Shown: positions 7,067 to 14,843 of the stretch, in pieces
Position numbering within the stretch: the stretch's first letter is position 1
Layout of the letters: each line of letters starts with the position of its first letter
DNA from: Isotricha intestinalis
Lineage: Eukaryota > Ciliophora > Litostomatea > Vestibuliferida > Isotrichidae
DNA: 14,843 nucleotides
Direction: 5' to 3'
Assembly: GCA_023807065.1 (NCBI GenBank)
Contig: JAJJLU010000894.1
Coordinates: forward strand, 1 to 14,843
Translations under genes and position numbers: made by a program
Notes under the pieces: model-generated
Seen by the model: only the letters and a program-made list of their open reading frames with translations
What the model was told of the DNA's origin: nothing
Database searches by the model: none

Positions 7067-9304
7067 ATGAATAAAAATAACCAATTTCATACATTAAATG
7101 AAAATAGTTCTCAAGATAAATTAATCAATTATATTCCAATTGACAATAATATTAAAACTAATAAAAAAACTTTAATAGAAAGAATAAACTCGAGTTTAAA
7201 CAATAAAAAATCAAATATTAAAAAATATAGTGCAAATCCATATAAACTAAATACTGATTTTAGTAATAGAAAACTTTGTAAAGAAGATGATCATATATTT
7301 TTTAACGATTATACTGAAAATAAAATTTTAAGAAAAAGTTTAACTTTTGAAGAAATGGGAAATAAACGTGGAAGAAAAAAAAGAAAATCTATTTTTGAAA
7401 TTAATGAATCTAATCCTTTATCTCTTATTGAATCATTAAAATATTTAAATAAAGATACATCTTTACATGGAAAAAATTTTGAAAAAATAAAAATATGTGA
7501 AATTGTTTTAGGAATTTTATCATTAATATCAATTATTCTTGCTTTAATGGATAATGAATTTTATATAAAAGAAACAAGACAATTTTATAATGATTTAGTA
7601 ATAAATAAAAATATTTCTAAATTAGAAGCAGTAAAAAAATTAGATAAAAGATCAATAACAAAAACAGAAAATTTCATTAGATATTTAAATGGAATAACTT
7701 CAATTTCAATTTGTTTATTTATAATAATGAAATATGAATATTATATTATTGGAGATAAACTTAATAAAAAAATATCTGAATATGATGGGTTAAATACAAC
7801 AGGTTATACTAAATTCATAATTTTAGAATGTATTATTTGTATTATTTTTTATCCTCCTTATTTAAATAAGATTTGTTATGGTAAAAATATTAAAACTATT
7901 TTTGTATATAGTTTTAATAGTATTTTACTAAGTTTTAATATTTTAAAAGCCTATAACTTTTTTAAATTAATTATAATTCAAAGTAAATTCAATTCAAAAA
8001 TTAGTAAAATAATATGTCAAAGTTTTAAAATAGAAACAGGAAATAAATTTATTATTCGTTCAGAATTGAATAGTAATATTTATAAACATTTTAGTGTTGT
8101 GTTGATTTTTTTTTGGTGTTTATTTAGTGCTTTAACAAGAGATTTTGAGATATTTAGTTTTGATATAAATGTATATTTAGATGGAAAAAAAGGGATAAAT
8201 GATTTACAGAATTTTATGAATAATTTTTGGTTAATAAAAATTACAATTCTTAATGTTGCTTTTGGAGATGAATATCCAAGAACAAATATAGGAAGGTTTA
8301 TTGCTTTTTTATCTTCTATAATAGGAATATTATGTATTGGTATATTAATTGCATCAATATATGGAAATTTACAATTTAACATTAACGAACGAAAAGCTTA
8401 TTTAAAATTAAAAAAAGTGTTTTCATCTAAAAATAATCAAAATAAAGCTGCAAATGTTATAAAAACGATTTTATTAATTGCAAAAAATAGCAAAACTAAG
8501 CATTTAAACAATAAAAGTAATCATTATAGAGAAAAAATTATTTTAATCTTAAAAATAAGAGCTGAAACAAAAATTTTTAAAAATGAATTATTAATTTCAA
8601 GAGTTTATTCAATTCCAATGAATGATTTAATTAAAACTATGGAAACTAATTTATATGAACATTTATTAGATATTACAAATGATCTTGATAAAGTAAATTT
8701 TATTGAAAGAGAATTTACTTTAATTGAAAAGAATCAACAATTCATTGGTGAAAAATTAAAAAAAATCACTTTTATACAAGATAAAATTAGTAAAATACTA
8801 TCCGATACTCACAATATAAATTATTTAAAACATCAAAATGAAAAAATAATGAAACAAAAAGAAATAAAAGAAAAAAAATTAAATATAAAGCAATCAAAAG
8901 AAATGAAAGTAAATGTAAATGTGAAGAAAATATTTTCTTTCCATAATGAAGAAAAAAAGAAAAAAAAAGAAAATTATAAGAATAATCTTATAATTAGAAA
9001 GCATAAAAACCTTGAAAGTAAATTAAGTAAGAATTTAATTGGCATTGGAATAAGATTAAATAAAATTGAAAGATCAAATTCAGATAAAATAAAATATAAA
9101 GGTAAAATAGGAAATATAACTCCTTTAAATAGAAATAAAAAAAAGAAAGGATTATATAGTAAAATCCGAAAAAATCATTATTCAACTATTATTGAATTGA
9201 ATAAAAAAGTTTCATTAACTTTAAATGATTTTGATACATTACTTCCTAATAATAATTTTATGACTACATTTCATAAAAGTTTAAACATAAATAATAATCC
9301 ATAA
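7067..9304 (+). CDS. SK-type Ca2+/calmodulin-gated K+ channel, variant selectivity filter
   Basis: A 745-residue six-transmembrane channel of the small-conductance Ca2+-activated family. After a ~140-residue basic cytoplasmic N-terminus come S1 (~143-162), S2 (~203-225), S3 (~246-264, LECIICIIFYPP resembles SK S3), S4 (~278-303, with no regular Arg/Lys ladder, as in voltage-insensitive SK), S5 (~340-357), pore loop (~380-401) and S6 (~408-433). The pore reads FWLIKITILNVAFGDEYP, which lines up with SK pores, but the filter is V-A-F-G (397-400) in place of the usual I/V-G-Y/F-G. Residues 441-535 match the SK calmodulin-binding domain, including NKAANVIKTILLIAKNSK (459-476). The C-terminal ~200 residues are Lys/Asn-rich and unmatched. 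Constitutive calmodulin would provide Ca2+ gating. Whether the Ala filter conducts K+ selectively is open. Confidence 0.92.
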   Translation: MNKNNQFHTLNENSSQDKLINYIPIDNNIKTNKKTLIERINSSLNNKKSNIKKYSANPYKLNTDFSNRKLCKEDDHIFFNDYTENKILRKSLTFEEMGNKRGRKKRKSIFEINESNPLSLIESLKYLNKDTSLHGKNFEKIKICEIVLGILSLISIILALMDNEFYIKETRQFYNDLVINKNISKLEAVKKLDKRSITKTENFIRYLNGITSISICLFIIMKYEYYIIGDKLNKKISEYDGLNTTGYTKFIILECIICIIFYPPYLNKICYGKNIKTIFVYSFNSILLSFNILKAYNFFKLIIIQSKFNSKISKIICQSFKIETGNKFIIRSELNSNIYKHFSVVLIFFWCLFSALTRDFEIFSFDINVYLDGKKGINDLQNFMNNFWLIKITILNVAFGDEYPRTNIGRFIAFLSSIIGILCIGILIASIYGNLQFNINERKAYLKLKKVFSSKNNQNKAANVIKTILLIAKNSKTKHLNNKSNHYREKIILILKIRAETKIFKNELLISRVYSIPMNDLIKTMETNLYEHLLDITNDLDKVNFIEREFTLIEKNQQFIGEKLKKITFIQDKISKILSDTHNINYLKHQNEKIMKQKEIKEKKLNIKQSKEMKVNVNVKKIFSFHNEEKKKKKENYKNNLIIRKHKNLESKLSKNLIGIGIRLNKIERSNSDKIKYKGKIGNITPLNRNKKKKGLYSKIRKNHYSTIIELNKKVSLTLNDFDTLLPNNNFMTTFHKSLNINNNP

Positions 9305-9407
9305 ACTTTTTGAACAATAATTATAATCTTAGGGTCTTAATTAAATATTTTGTTTTTATTCTATAAATAATAAAAAAATTTAAATATATAAAATAAACAT
9401 AATTTAA
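9305..9407. terminator. Convergent 3' spacer between K+ channel and RING gene
   Basis: A 103-bp A/T-rich gap between the stop codons of two convergent genes. Both transcripts must end here or overlap. No hairpin-type terminator applies in a eukaryote, and no single polyadenylation motif can be chosen. Confidence 0.35.
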
Positions 9408-10267
9408 TTATATAACATTTTCACTTCTACAAACAGGACAAGTTAATTTAACATTCAACCAATCTTTAATACAATTACTATGGAAAAAATGATGTCCTGA
9501 ACAATTTAAAATTATAATATCTTCACCTATTTTAATATCTTCTGCACAAATAACACAAGTATCACAATAATTTTCAGTTGCAGGAATTGAAGGTAAATTT
9601 CTGATTATTTCAGGGTCTATTCCAAAATGAGAATAAAATTCATTTGGATCTCTTAAAAATAAACATACCAATATTGGAAAAGAAATCGCAATTAATAATA
9701 ATTTTAATATTTTTTTTGATAATATTATTATACCTAATAATACGAAATTAAAAATTAATATTGTGGTATATTTGTTATCATCAAAGCAATTTTGTTTTCT
9801 ATTGAAATAATACACAAATGTTATTATTATAAATATAAATCCTAATAAATCTAAAAAAGTTGATATTATATTTGTTGTTTGTCTTAATTTTTCTAATGAA
9901 TAACAATATCCATATATTAATAATCTTGCAATACTATTTATAATATTTAATGAAAATAAAATTAGCATAAATTTTACCACCAATGAAAATTCTTTAGAAC
10001 AAAATTTTTTTGTTGTTGTTATGGAAATAATTGATGCAATAAACTATTTATTAAAAAAATTTATTATATATCATATCTTACAAATATGAAAGAAGGAATT
10101 AAAACAGATGAAATTTGTTTAATCTCTTTAGGAGTAATAATAAATTGATTCTGATTGGAACGTCTAGATAAATTATCTCCATTATCAATAATTATATTAT
10201 CATTATTATTATTATTCTGGTTATCAAATTCCCCTTGATTTCCAAAATCATTTTCTTCCATTTCCAA
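9408..10267 (-). CDS. Multi-pass membrane RING-H2 E3 ubiquitin ligase (two exons)
   Basis: Joining exon 1 (10267-10082, 62 codons) to exon 2 (10043-9408, 211 codons plus stop) across a 38-nt GT-AG intron gives a 273-residue protein. The downstream frame alone has no sensible ATG start and the upstream frame stops inside the intron, so splicing explains both. The splice completes the first membrane segment (VLIPSFIF joined to FIASIISI). Four further hydrophobic segments follow at about 83-105, 120-142, 155-170 and 173-192. The C-terminal RING-H2 has C225-x2-C228, C243, H246 or H247, H250, C253 and C264-x2-C267, all ligands present. The Asn-rich N-terminus is likely cytosolic and disordered. 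It probably ubiquitinates membrane proteins in the endomembrane system with an E2 partner. Substrates are unknown. It is divergent from the Ariadne gene, 97 bp apart. Confidence 0.85.
10044..10081 (-). other. 38-nt GT-AG intron in RING-H2 gene
   Basis: On the minus strand it begins GTAAGA after a TTT codon (phase 0) and ends AAATAG before TTT ATT GCA. Its length is 3n+2 and it holds an in-frame TAA (10066-10064), so retention would truncate the protein before any RING. Removing it joins two frames and completes a transmembrane helix. Confidence 0.8.
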
Positions 10268-10364
10268 AACTTAAAGAAAAAAATTAATTCTTTTTTTGAT
10301 AATTAACAATTATCAACAATAAATCTTTTTAAATATAAATAAAACAATAAAATAAATAGAATTA
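10268..10364. promoter_or_regulatory. Divergent promoter region with 9-bp-arm palindrome
   Basis: Only 97 bp separate the start codons of two divergently transcribed E3 ligase genes. It contains a perfect inverted repeat at 10296-10316: TTGATAATT, a 3-nt AAC spacer, then AATTATCAA. The palindrome lies slightly on the RING-gene side of the centre. Such symmetry is what a dimeric DNA-binding regulator would recognise. The role is inferred. In DNA this AT-rich shorter palindromes are common, but a 9-bp arm inside a 97-bp spacer is less so. Confidence 0.45.
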
Positions 10365-11888
10365 ATGGAACCAAATCCAACTGAAAGTGGGTTTTCTGAA
10401 AATCTTTATTATGATGAAGATGAAATAGAAACTCATGATAATTATAATCATAATACAGAAAATGATGTATTAATTTTATCACCTCATGATTTAGAAGAAG
10501 CTCGAGAAAAATTGATAAAAGAAGTAATGGAAAATTTATGTTTAAATCGTGATGAATCAATTTTAGTATTAATATATTATAATTGGAATATGGATAAAAT
10601 ATTAACAAATTGGTATGATGATGTAGAAAAAAATAAAATAAAATGTGGAATTCAATTATCCGAAGAAACAGAGAAAAAATTAAAGGATGAAGGAATAGAA
10701 AAAAATGCAGAAAATTGTCAAATTTGTTTTGCTGATAAAGACTCAACATTCAAGAGCTTAAATTGTGAACATTCATTTTGTTCTTCATGTTGGGAAGAAT
10801 ATTTAACTGAAAACACGAAAGATATTTATACAATATTATCAACTCCTTGTATGCAACATGGATGTACATTAATAGTATATGAAAGCTTTTTTTTAACATT
10901 ATTAAAAGACAAAGAAAATTTAATTAAAAATGTAAAAAAGGGAATAATAAAGAATTTTATAGATAAAAATGATGATATAAAAGAATGTCCTAATCCTTAT
11001 TGTAATAATTGTATAAAAACATCATATCATTTATTAGCAGATATAGAATGTTTATGTGGTACAATATTTTGTTTTAAATGTTATAAAGAAACTCATCGTC
11101 CTTGTCCATGTGATATGGTAGAAAAATGGGAAAAAAGATTAAAAAGTGAAACAGATGATGATTTATGGGTAAAAGCAAATACAAAAGAATGTCCTCATTG
11201 TCATCAAAAAATTGAAAGAAGTTTTGGATGTAATTATATGTTTTGTGATCCTAAAGCTGGAGGTTGTGGAAAGGCCTTTTGTTATGTTTGTGAAGTTGAT
11301 TGGGCTAAACATAGTCAAGATCATTTTAAATGTAATAAATATACTGAAGCTGTTAAAGAAAAGGAAATGAAAGCTGATAAATTAAAACAGTTTTTAAAAA
11401 GATATGAGTTTTATTTCGATAGATATGTTAATTATAAAAATGCTGTAAAAGAATGTGATAGGAGGTTAAGAGCAGATTTAGATGAGAAATTAAGTTTGAT
11501 GGTTACTATTAAAAATATTCCTATTCAGGATTTAAAATTCATTTCTGATGGTTTGAATACTGTCATCAAAGGGAAAAGAAGTTTGGAATATACTTATATA
11601 TTTGGGTTTTATATGAAGGATGATGAAAATAAATCTATGTTTGAATTTTCTCAAGCTTTTCTTGAAAGAAATGCTGATAATTTACACCAGAATTTAATTG
11701 GGAATTATATAAATGATTTAATTCAAATTGATAATTATGAAGAATTTACTAAAAATTTTACTGAGTATAGAAATAGAGTTATGAATTTATTGAATGCAAC
11801 TAATAAATATCATGATAATTTACTTAATGAAATTGAAAATAAATATATAACTAGTATAGATGAAAATTTGCTTAATCAAAAGATTTAA
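10365..11888 (+). CDS. Ariadne-type RBR E3 ubiquitin ligase
   Basis: A 507-residue RING-between-RING ligase, close to the ~500-560 residues usual for Ariadne proteins. In order: an acidic N-terminus; a UBA-like segment at about 42-88 (ESILVLIYYNWNMDKIL); RING1 at 118-167 (CQIC, LNCEHSFCSSCW, PCMQHGC); IBR at about 187-249 (ECPNPYCNNC, CLCGTIFCFKC); RING2 at 276-323 (ECPHCH, GCNYMFC, GCGKAFCYVC, then His and Cys); and an Ariadne domain at about 330-507. The catalytic cysteine in SFGCNYM is present (Cys289), so thioester transfer chemistry should be intact. In animals and plants Ariadne ligases work with cullin-RING ligases and UbcH7-type E2s. That partnership here is inference. Intronless, starting 97 bp from the divergent RING-H2 gene. 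Confidence 0.95.
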   Translation: MEPNPTESGFSENLYYDEDEIETHDNYNHNTENDVLILSPHDLEEAREKLIKEVMENLCLNRDESILVLIYYNWNMDKILTNWYDDVEKNKIKCGIQLSEETEKKLKDEGIEKNAENCQICFADKDSTFKSLNCEHSFCSSCWEEYLTENTKDIYTILSTPCMQHGCTLIVYESFFLTLLKDKENLIKNVKKGIIKNFIDKNDDIKECPNPYCNNCIKTSYHLLADIECLCGTIFCFKCYKETHRPCPCDMVEKWEKRLKSETDDDLWVKANTKECPHCHQKIERSFGCNYMFCDPKAGGCGKAFCYVCEVDWAKHSQDHFKCNKYTEAVKEKEMKADKLKQFLKRYEFYFDRYVNYKNAVKECDRRLRADLDEKLSLMVTIKNIPIQDLKFISDGLNTVIKGKRSLEYTYIFGFYMKDDENKSMFEFSQAFLERNADNLHQNLIGNYINDLIQIDNYEEFTKNFTEYRNRVMNLLNATNKYHDNLLNEIENKYITSIDENLLNQKI

Positions 11889-12012
11889 TTTAAGATTTTA
11901 CATTTAATAATTTACTTATTTTTAAATATATTTTAGATTATATTATTTATTTATTGAAAAAAAAATTTTTAAAATATTAAAAATTTAATAAAAATAATTC
12001 AATAAATCTAAA

Positions 12013-13247
12013 ATGACCACTGAAGAAAGTGTATCTCCTTCAACTCGTTATAATAACTATGTAAACAAAATATATTTTATAACTTTAAAAAATAGAAACT
12101 TCAAGATATGGAAGATGCTAAAACTTTTTTAATAAGATCAAATGATTATGATTATAAAAAAATAATTAATAATTATCAGTTACATGATGCAATAGACAAA
12201 GGAAAAAAGAAAAGATTTCAATCTTTAGTTGCTTTAAATAAAAGATATAAACCTACTGTTGAACATATGAAAGAGTTAGTTATTGATAGAGAAAATAAAA
12301 GAGTAACTCAAGTAAAAAAAGAACTAAAAGATAAAGAAAAAAAAATTAGACAAAATAAAGAATTTCTGGCAACTTCAGGAAATGAAATATTAAAAATAAA
12401 AAAAATAAGAGATCAAAGAGAAAGAAATGCTTTACTTCAACATGATCTTGTTTTAGAAAGTTTTGAAAAAAAAAGATTACAAGAAGCAGAAAGAACAGAA
12501 AGTAAATTAAGAGAATTTGAAGAAAATTTTTATGAAAAAAGAAAAACAAGAAATAATGATTATAATGAAAAATTGAGAAAAAGTTATGAAGAACATGAAA
12601 GAAATTTGAGAATTAGAGATGAAAAATATGAACAATTAATTAAAGAAAGAGATGATAAATATTTTGAAAAATACACAAAAGCTTATTGGATAAAAAAAAA
12701 TAGACAAAGCCAAGTAAAACAAAAAAAAAATGATCATTTAAAACATTTAGAACAAATAAAAGAAATGAGAGAAGAACAAGAAAGATTATATCAAAAAAAA
12801 TTAAAGAAATATCAAAAGAAATTAAATGATATGACAAAAAGAAAAGAACAATTGGAGCAAAAGAAAAAAGATGATATGGAAAAATTTGCTCAAATTCAAA
12901 GGGAAAAATTAGATAAAGTTAAAGAAAATTTAAATGAAAATAAAGAACAAGGAAATGTAGAAAGAGAAGCTATATTAGATTATCAAAGAGAATATGTTGT
13001 TAATAGAGCAAATAATAAAGATCCTGCTTATGAATTAAAAAGGGCAAATGCTAGAGAAAATGTTACATTAGCTGATATGGAAATGTATAGAAAAATGGGG
13101 CAATTCAATAAAGATATTAGTCAAATTCAAGATAAAAGTATGTTAAAATTATCTGCTGAACAGAGAAAGGAAGTTTATAGGAATTTACTTAGGGAAGAAG
13201 CAGAAAAAAAGAAAAAAGAGGAAGAAGATAAAAAATATGCTAAATAA
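12013..13247 (+). CDS. Long charged-helix coiled-coil protein (two exons)
   Basis: Exon 1 (12013-12060, 16 codons: MTTEESVSPSTRYNNY) joins exon 2 (12096-13247) across a 35-nt intron at phase 0. This gives a 399-residue protein and places four extra residues (KLQD) before the internal Met at 12108, which an unspliced reading would wrongly take as the start. From about residue 85 to 300 the protein is nearly continuous Lys/Glu/Arg/Gln helix with few helix breakers. It is a coiled coil or a long single alpha-helix, a pattern common in axonemal and basal-body proteins. The C-terminal section (about 318-375: DPAYELKRANARENVTLADM, MYRKMGQFNKDIS) is less repetitive and may be a binding motif. No enzyme motif or membrane segment is seen. 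I do not recognise the family. A ciliary or cytoskeletal role is inference. Confidence 0.8.
12061..12095 (+). other. 35-nt GT-AG intron in charged-helix gene
   Basis: Starts GTAAAC directly after a TAT codon and ends AAATAG. Its length is 3n+2, so retention shifts the frame and leads to a TAA shortly into exon 2. Its 3' end (AAATAG) is identical to that of the intron in the RING-H2 gene, and the lengths are nearly equal, which supports both as real members of one very short intron class. Confidence 0.8.
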
Positions 13248-14183
13248 AAAAAAAGTTTAATTTGGTTTCATACTAATTTTTTCATTTTTTATTTATGTGT
13301 ATAATAAATTAAATATTTAATGAAATTATTTATTATAAGTAAAAATTTTAAATATTTTAAAAATAAAATAAATATTTTTAATTTATGATATTAGGGAAAA
13401 TTTTTGTAAATCTTTCAATTATTTTAAAATTTAATTTTTTTAAATTAGTTAAAAGTCATATAAATAGTTTATTTTATTGATTTCAAAATAATAATCATAA
13501 TCTCAAAAAATAAGTTTTAAAAATATCCTTATCTTATTTTTAAGATATATAATGTTTTTCTTTTTTGTAACTATTTTTTTCAAAAAAATATCATAAAATT
13601 TGATTGGTACTGAACTTCTTCTTATTCTTATTTAACGATTTGAAGGTTTTATATTTATTCATAAAATTATCATCTCTTTAAATTTTATTATTTTTTTTAT
13701 AATTTGTCTTTAATGACATTCTTAAATTTATTATCATAAATTATATAGTTAATTTGTTATTTTTTGTTTAAATCATTAAACAATATAATAATATATTAAA
13801 AATATTTAATTAAGGATATAGAATTTATATAATCTTTTTTATTTTTGATTGAGAATTTTAAAAAATTAAAAAAAGAAAAATGTTTTCTGTCTTTTTGATT
13901 ATGGAATAAAAAACAAAAAAAAAACTTAAAGCAATTAATAGAAGAGAATAATATTAATTAAATTGTAATTTTACAGTAAAAAAAATTTATCATCAAAAAA
14001 ATTAAAAATTTAAGGATGATAATATTAATTTATCTATAATATTAAAAAGAGTAAAACAAATAATTTATATAATATATTTTATCTTAAAAAAAACTTTTTC
14101 TAATTTTTCGTTATTTAAAAATGTAAATTAAATTTGTGATTTTTATGTTATCAAACAATTAAATTTAAATAAATATTTTTTAA
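13248..14183. other. Gene-free AT-rich spacer
   Basis: About 0.9 kb of A/T-rich DNA with dense stops on both strands. It follows the 3' end of the charged-helix gene and precedes (in map order) the actin-related pseudogene. The missing C-terminal half of that pseudogene would be expected here on the minus strand, but I could not find recognisable pieces. No RNA gene or repeat was seen. Confidence 0.55.
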
Positions 14184-14780
14184 ATTTCCTATATTAACTC
14201 CCAAAGAATTTCTTCTTTTTAATACATTTATAATAATTCTCATTTTATTTCTTTTATATATTTTTCACATATATTTACATACTTTTTGTAAAACATAACC
14301 ATCAGAAATGGAACTGAGTAAAATTATGTCCTGAGTCAATAACCAAACAAGTGTTTCTTCCACATGAAAAAGAAGATAATACTGAAGATTTTCAAAGAGA
14401 TTGCAGTAATTTGATATTTTTCAAACATAAATTCAATTAATTTTATCCTATGCTCTTTATTATGTAATGATGGCTCTGAAGATTTTATTGGATAATCTTT
14501 TAACTCTATATTTAACTGTATTTCCAAAGAAAACTGCTAATACTTTTAAAATCGATTTAAAATCCATATTCATTTATAAAATATTTTTTAATCCCGTAAA
14601 AAATAACCTAATTCAATTCAAAAACTTCTAAAAAGATTTTTGCACAAAAAGAAAATATAATCTTGAAATAATTCTATTTCTTGTTTATCAAACATTCCAT
14701 TTGTTAATACTCATTCTAATATAAATATTCTTCATTAAAAATTAATAATTTTAGTTCATATAAATACCTCCAAAATCAAA
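14184..14780 (-). pseudogene. Decayed actin-related protein (Arp4/BAF53-like) gene
   Basis: Fragments in actin order run down the minus strand in shifting frames. They are LFDFGG (14783-14766, like the first phosphate loop), NGMFDKQEIELFQDYIF (14701 downwards, like the NGMVEDWD region of Arp4), and DYPIKSSEPSLHNKEHRIKL plus IEFMFEKYQI (about 14497-14408). Then come SSVLSSFSCGRNTCLVIDSG (about 14391-14330, the second phosphate loop), SISDGYVLQK (14312-14283) and RRNSLGVNIGN (about 14216-14184). At least two one-base frameshifts sit near 14392 and 14313. In-frame stops, an unmatched insert at about 14520-14640, and loss of the C-terminal half show it is not intact. Some shifts lie in short homopolymers, so sequencing error could add to the damage, and the inserts could be introns. 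The 5' end lies about 30 bp from the terminal repeat array. Confidence 0.75.
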
Positions 14781-14811
14781 TAAAAAATAAATTTAAAAAA
14801 ATGAAAAAAAT

Positions 14812-14843
14812 GGGGATTGGGGATTGGGGATTGGGGATTGGGG
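14812..14843 (+). repeat. Telomere-like array (GGGGATT)4GGGG
   Basis: Five GGGG runs separated by four ATT, perfectly regular, ending at the last base of the window. The G-rich strand runs 5' to 3' towards the end, as at a real right-hand telomere. The heptamer is close to the ciliate TTGGGG repeat with one added A. Four or more G4 runs also fit a G-quadruplex. Because the window stops inside it, the array length is unknown. A related block in the opposite orientation is at 1460-1484. Confidence 0.75.

Noticed and set aside
9408..9983. Downstream RING frame as a complete gene starting at 9983
   Set aside because: The codon at 9983 is TTG, and the frame extends open to a splice acceptor that joins the short upstream exon. 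Two exons of one gene explain it better.
10303..10749. A 148-codon minus-strand frame opposite the Ariadne gene
   Set aside because: It is a His/Leu/Phe-rich shadow of the opposite strand, which encodes a clear RBR ligase.
12108..13247. ATG at 12108 as the start of the charged-helix protein
   Set aside because: An upstream ATG at 12013 joins this frame through a good 35-nt GT-AG intron, so 12108 is most likely an internal Met.
14336..14527. A 63-codon minus-strand frame as a separate small gene
   Set aside because: It begins at TTG inside an Arp4-like reading and ends after a frameshift. It is one fragment of the actin-related pseudogene.
1..14843. Trichomonad or anaerobic-fungus origin
   Set aside because: Introns lack the conserved trichomonad splice motifs, and an SK-type channel with a G4-type terminal repeat fits a ciliate better than a fungus. 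This is a preference, not proof.
1..14843. CRISPR arrays, bacterial operons, transposons, viral genes
   Set aside because: No spacer-repeat arrays, ribosome-binding-site-led gene strings, transposase or integrase motifs or viral proteins were found. Genes are scattered on both strands with A/T-rich spacers.

Overview
This window looks like a piece of an extremely AT-rich nuclear genome from a flagellated or ciliated unicellular eukaryote. Coding regions are AT-rich but cleanly open, and gene-free stretches are almost pure A/T. Two genes carry very short GT-AG introns (35 and 38 nt). Proteins are rich in Asn, Lys and Ile. No long frame contains an internal TAA, TAG or TGA, so the code behaves as standard. 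The gene set (SK-type K+ channel, Tctex1 dynein light chain, Ariadne RBR ligase, long charged-helix protein, bacterial-looking aldo/keto reductase) together with a right end of (GGGGATT)4GGGG fits a macronuclear chromosome end of a standard-code ciliate, for example a litostome or rumen-type ciliate. That assignment is inference. A neocallimastigomycete fungus or another AT-rich protist is not excluded.

Layout. Positions 1-2123 are gene-poor and resemble subtelomeric DNA. They hold a C-rich imperfect ~47-bp tandem repeat (1128-1261), a short telomere-like (CCCAAT)n block in the opposite orientation to the right-end array (1460-1484), a coding-like relic on the minus strand, and a degenerate tRNA-Lys-like sequence (1824-1893). 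Positions 2124-13247 are the gene block: a membrane-anchored aldo/keto reductase (+), a ubiquitin-like/B-box/coiled-coil protein (-), a Tctex1 dynein light chain (-), an N-rich coiled-coil protein (+), an SK-type K+ channel (+), a membrane RING-H2 ligase with one intron (-), an Ariadne-type RBR ligase (+) and a long charged-helix protein with one intron (+). Positions 13248-14183 show no gene. Positions 14184-14780 are a decayed actin-related (Arp4/BAF53-like) pseudogene on the minus strand. It ends about 30 bp from the GGGGATT array at the window edge.

The genes do not form one pathway. Two E3 ubiquitin ligases of different classes are divergently transcribed from a 97-bp gap that contains a perfect 9-bp-arm palindrome, and a third zinc-binding B-box protein lies nearby. 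The dynein light chain and coiled-coil proteins point to the microtubule cytoskeleton or cilia, and the K+ channel to Ca2+-controlled membrane excitability. No CRISPR array, bacterial operon, transposon or viral gene was seen. The most notable items are the telomere-like terminus with a pseudogene beside it, the inverted telomere-like motif near the left end, and the AFG selectivity filter of the K+ channel.
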